From Lithospermum erythrorhizon (taxonomy: Eukaryota > Streptophyta > Magnoliopsida > Boraginales > Boraginaceae), in assembly GCA_019722365.1 (NCBI GenBank), contig JADFUC010001610.1:558001-622000 (forward strand): a DNA stretch of 64,000 nucleotides. The letters run 5' to 3'. How positions within the stretch are numbered: the stretch's first letter is position 1; each line of letters starts with the position of its first letter. Below are positions 62,766-64,000 of the stretch, in pieces. The notes under the pieces were generated by a model. That model was given only the letters and a program-made list of their open reading frames with translations. It did not search any database and had not been told where the DNA came from. The position numbers and the translations under genes were made by a program.

Positions 62766-63780
62766 CAGCCTTGGGCGCGGTTCTAGTACATTAGTAGTGG
62801 ATGTTCGGATTGTACATTATAAAATTTAAATGTCTGGGAATAAAAATAGAACAAGAGACATCCGCGCTTCATAGCAAAGTGAATGGTGAAATTTATCCGT
62901 GGCGACTAAGCTCAAAGTCGCGGCGAGGCTGAAGCCTCTTTGAATACTTTTATGCTTATTATTTTAACAATAATATAGTAAATGAAAATGTAAAGTACTT
63001 AATTAAACATCATCCAACACTTAATTCAAAAAACAAACAAAGATCACACTTAAACATCCCTAAAACAATAATTAAACAAATAAATAATTAAACATCTCTT
63101 AAACAATGAAAAACAAATAATTAAACAATGAAAAAACAGTAAATAATTAACTAAAACAATAAATAATTAACTAAAACAGCCCTAAAACATCCCTAAAACA
63201 GCCCTAAAACAGTAATTAAACAATGAAAAAATAAATAATTAAACATCCCTAAAACAATAATTAAACAAATAAATAATTAAACATCTCTTAAAAAGTGATT
63301 AAACAACCCTAAAACAGTGATTAAACAAATAATTAAACAAATAAATAGTAAAAAAACAATGATTAAACAAATAAATTAACTAAAATTGATTAACTTAATG
63401 ATTTTTAATTTACTAAATAAACATCCCTAAAACAGTAAATAATTAACTAACCTTAAGGAGTATCCAAATTCCAAACGCACAAAATGAGAAGAAAAAAAGA
63501 GAAGAAAAAGATGGGAAAATGGTCTTAGGGTTTTAAATCAGATTTTTAGGCTTTTATACTAATGGTTTTAAATCTGATTTTTGTTTTAAATTTAAAAAAA
63601 AAAAAAAAAATTTAATATGTTGCGGCAGCGCCATGGCGGCCGCCACCAATTCTAAACCGCCACGGAGGTTACTAAGGCGCCCGGGCGCCACACCGCCATG
63701 GCGGCGCCACGGACGCCATTAATCGCCATGGCGGGCTTTAATGCTTCTTTCCAAACTATGTCCGCGTCATTAGCCTGGCC
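62766..63780. mobile_element. ~1-kb insertion in the tandem array, probable non-autonomous hAT-like element
   Basis: Array sequence is interrupted here and resumes at 63780 (ttaagttttatttttccataaag). The short word gcctt occurs at both junctions. Imperfect inverted ends are visible: cagccttgggcgcgg on the left and caggctaatgacgcgg in reverse complement on the right. Near both ends are CG-rich words (gtcgcggcgagg; many gccatggcg / ccgccatggcg), a subterminal style similar to the hAT remnant at 13.2 kb. The interior at 63000-63450 is a run of aattaaacatccctaaaaca-type repeats with no coding capacity. Confidence 0.5.
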
Positions 63781-63960
63781 TTAAGTTTTATTTTTCCATA
63801 AAGATTTTAACTTCATGTATCTTTATGAAAAAATAATAATGATTTGGATAACTTTTTTTTTTTCTTTCATTGTGGGTTACTTATTATATTTGATTTTTAT
63901 GGTGTATAGACAGAGAGGTATTCAGAAGAAACAGTCGTGGGTGTTTGAATCTGATGGAAT
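63780..63960. repeat. ~175-bp tandem array, right remnant
   Basis: Words ttccataaagattttaactt, tgaaaaaataataatgattt and a tgtgggttacttattat block match the array unit before the insertion. It then passes into possibly transcribed sequence at the window edge. Confidence 0.65.
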
Positions 63961-63970
63961 AGTGTAAACA

Positions 63971-64000
63971 ATGAAGAATTTTGAGCGACTGGGAAATGTT
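63971..64000 (+). CDS. Possible start of a further plus-strand gene, cut by window edge
   Basis: An ATG at 63971 follows an acceptor-like tatagacag at about 63910 and an in-frame TAA just upstream. Ten codons are visible (MKNFERLGNV). Too short to identify; it may be chance. Confidence 0.15.
   Translation, partial: MKNFERLGNV

Overview
The window is nuclear DNA of a flowering plant, most likely a eudicot. Seven protein-coding genes show plant-type GT-AG introns, AT-rich intergenic DNA, a plastid-type presequence on the DER homologue, and the usual plant mix of decayed Ty3/gypsy, Ty1/copia, hAT and MITE-like elements. I cannot name the species. Six genes are complete and one is cut by the left edge. 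I derived exon boundaries by hand from splice sites and reading phase; every phase closes and each complete gene has a length normal for its family.

Layout. 177-3856 (-) encodes the SnRK1 alpha kinase (KIN10/KIN11 type), with its C-terminal exons beyond the left edge and a leader intron full of ~60-bp tandem repeats. 6754-10878 (-) encodes a CPK17/CPK34-type calcium-dependent protein kinase, 543 aa in nine exons. 11.8-13.0 kb is a degenerate ~120-195-bp tandem array. 13.2-20.8 kb is a transposon block: a dead hAT transposase gene (BED finger, DUF659, dimerisation region) beside a 3'-truncated Ty3/gypsy element of Tat-like type. 23443-27085 (+) encodes a GONST1-type GDP-sugar transporter, 339 aa in eight exons. 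27.1-33.3 kb is gene-free. 33335-37112 (+) encodes formate-tetrahydrofolate ligase, 634 aa in five exons. 37.6-42.0 kb is a decayed Ty1/copia element, minus strand. 43816-44373 (+) encodes a PRELI/MSF1 protein in one coding exon behind a leader intron. 47321-54120 (-) encodes the organellar double-GTPase Der/EngA, 637 aa in twelve exons. 54858-60222 (-) encodes the tRNA 2-thiouridylase MnmA, 519 aa in ten exons. 61.6-63.9 kb is a ~175-bp tandem array interrupted by a ~1-kb hAT-like insertion.

The genes do not form one pathway. DER (organellar ribosome assembly) and MnmA (organellar tRNA thiolation) are same-strand neighbours 737 bp apart and both serve organellar translation, which is probably coincidence. 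SnRK1 (energy signalling) and CPK17/34 (pollen calcium signalling) are neighbouring kinases on one strand without a shared promoter.

No CRISPR array, tRNA or rRNA was found. The most unusual recurring feature is the density of medium-unit tandem duplications (60-240 bp) inside introns and leaders: SnRK1, formate-THF ligase, GONST1, DER (a duplicated exon-1 tail with its splice donor) and MnmA (two arrays). No previously undescribed system is evident.
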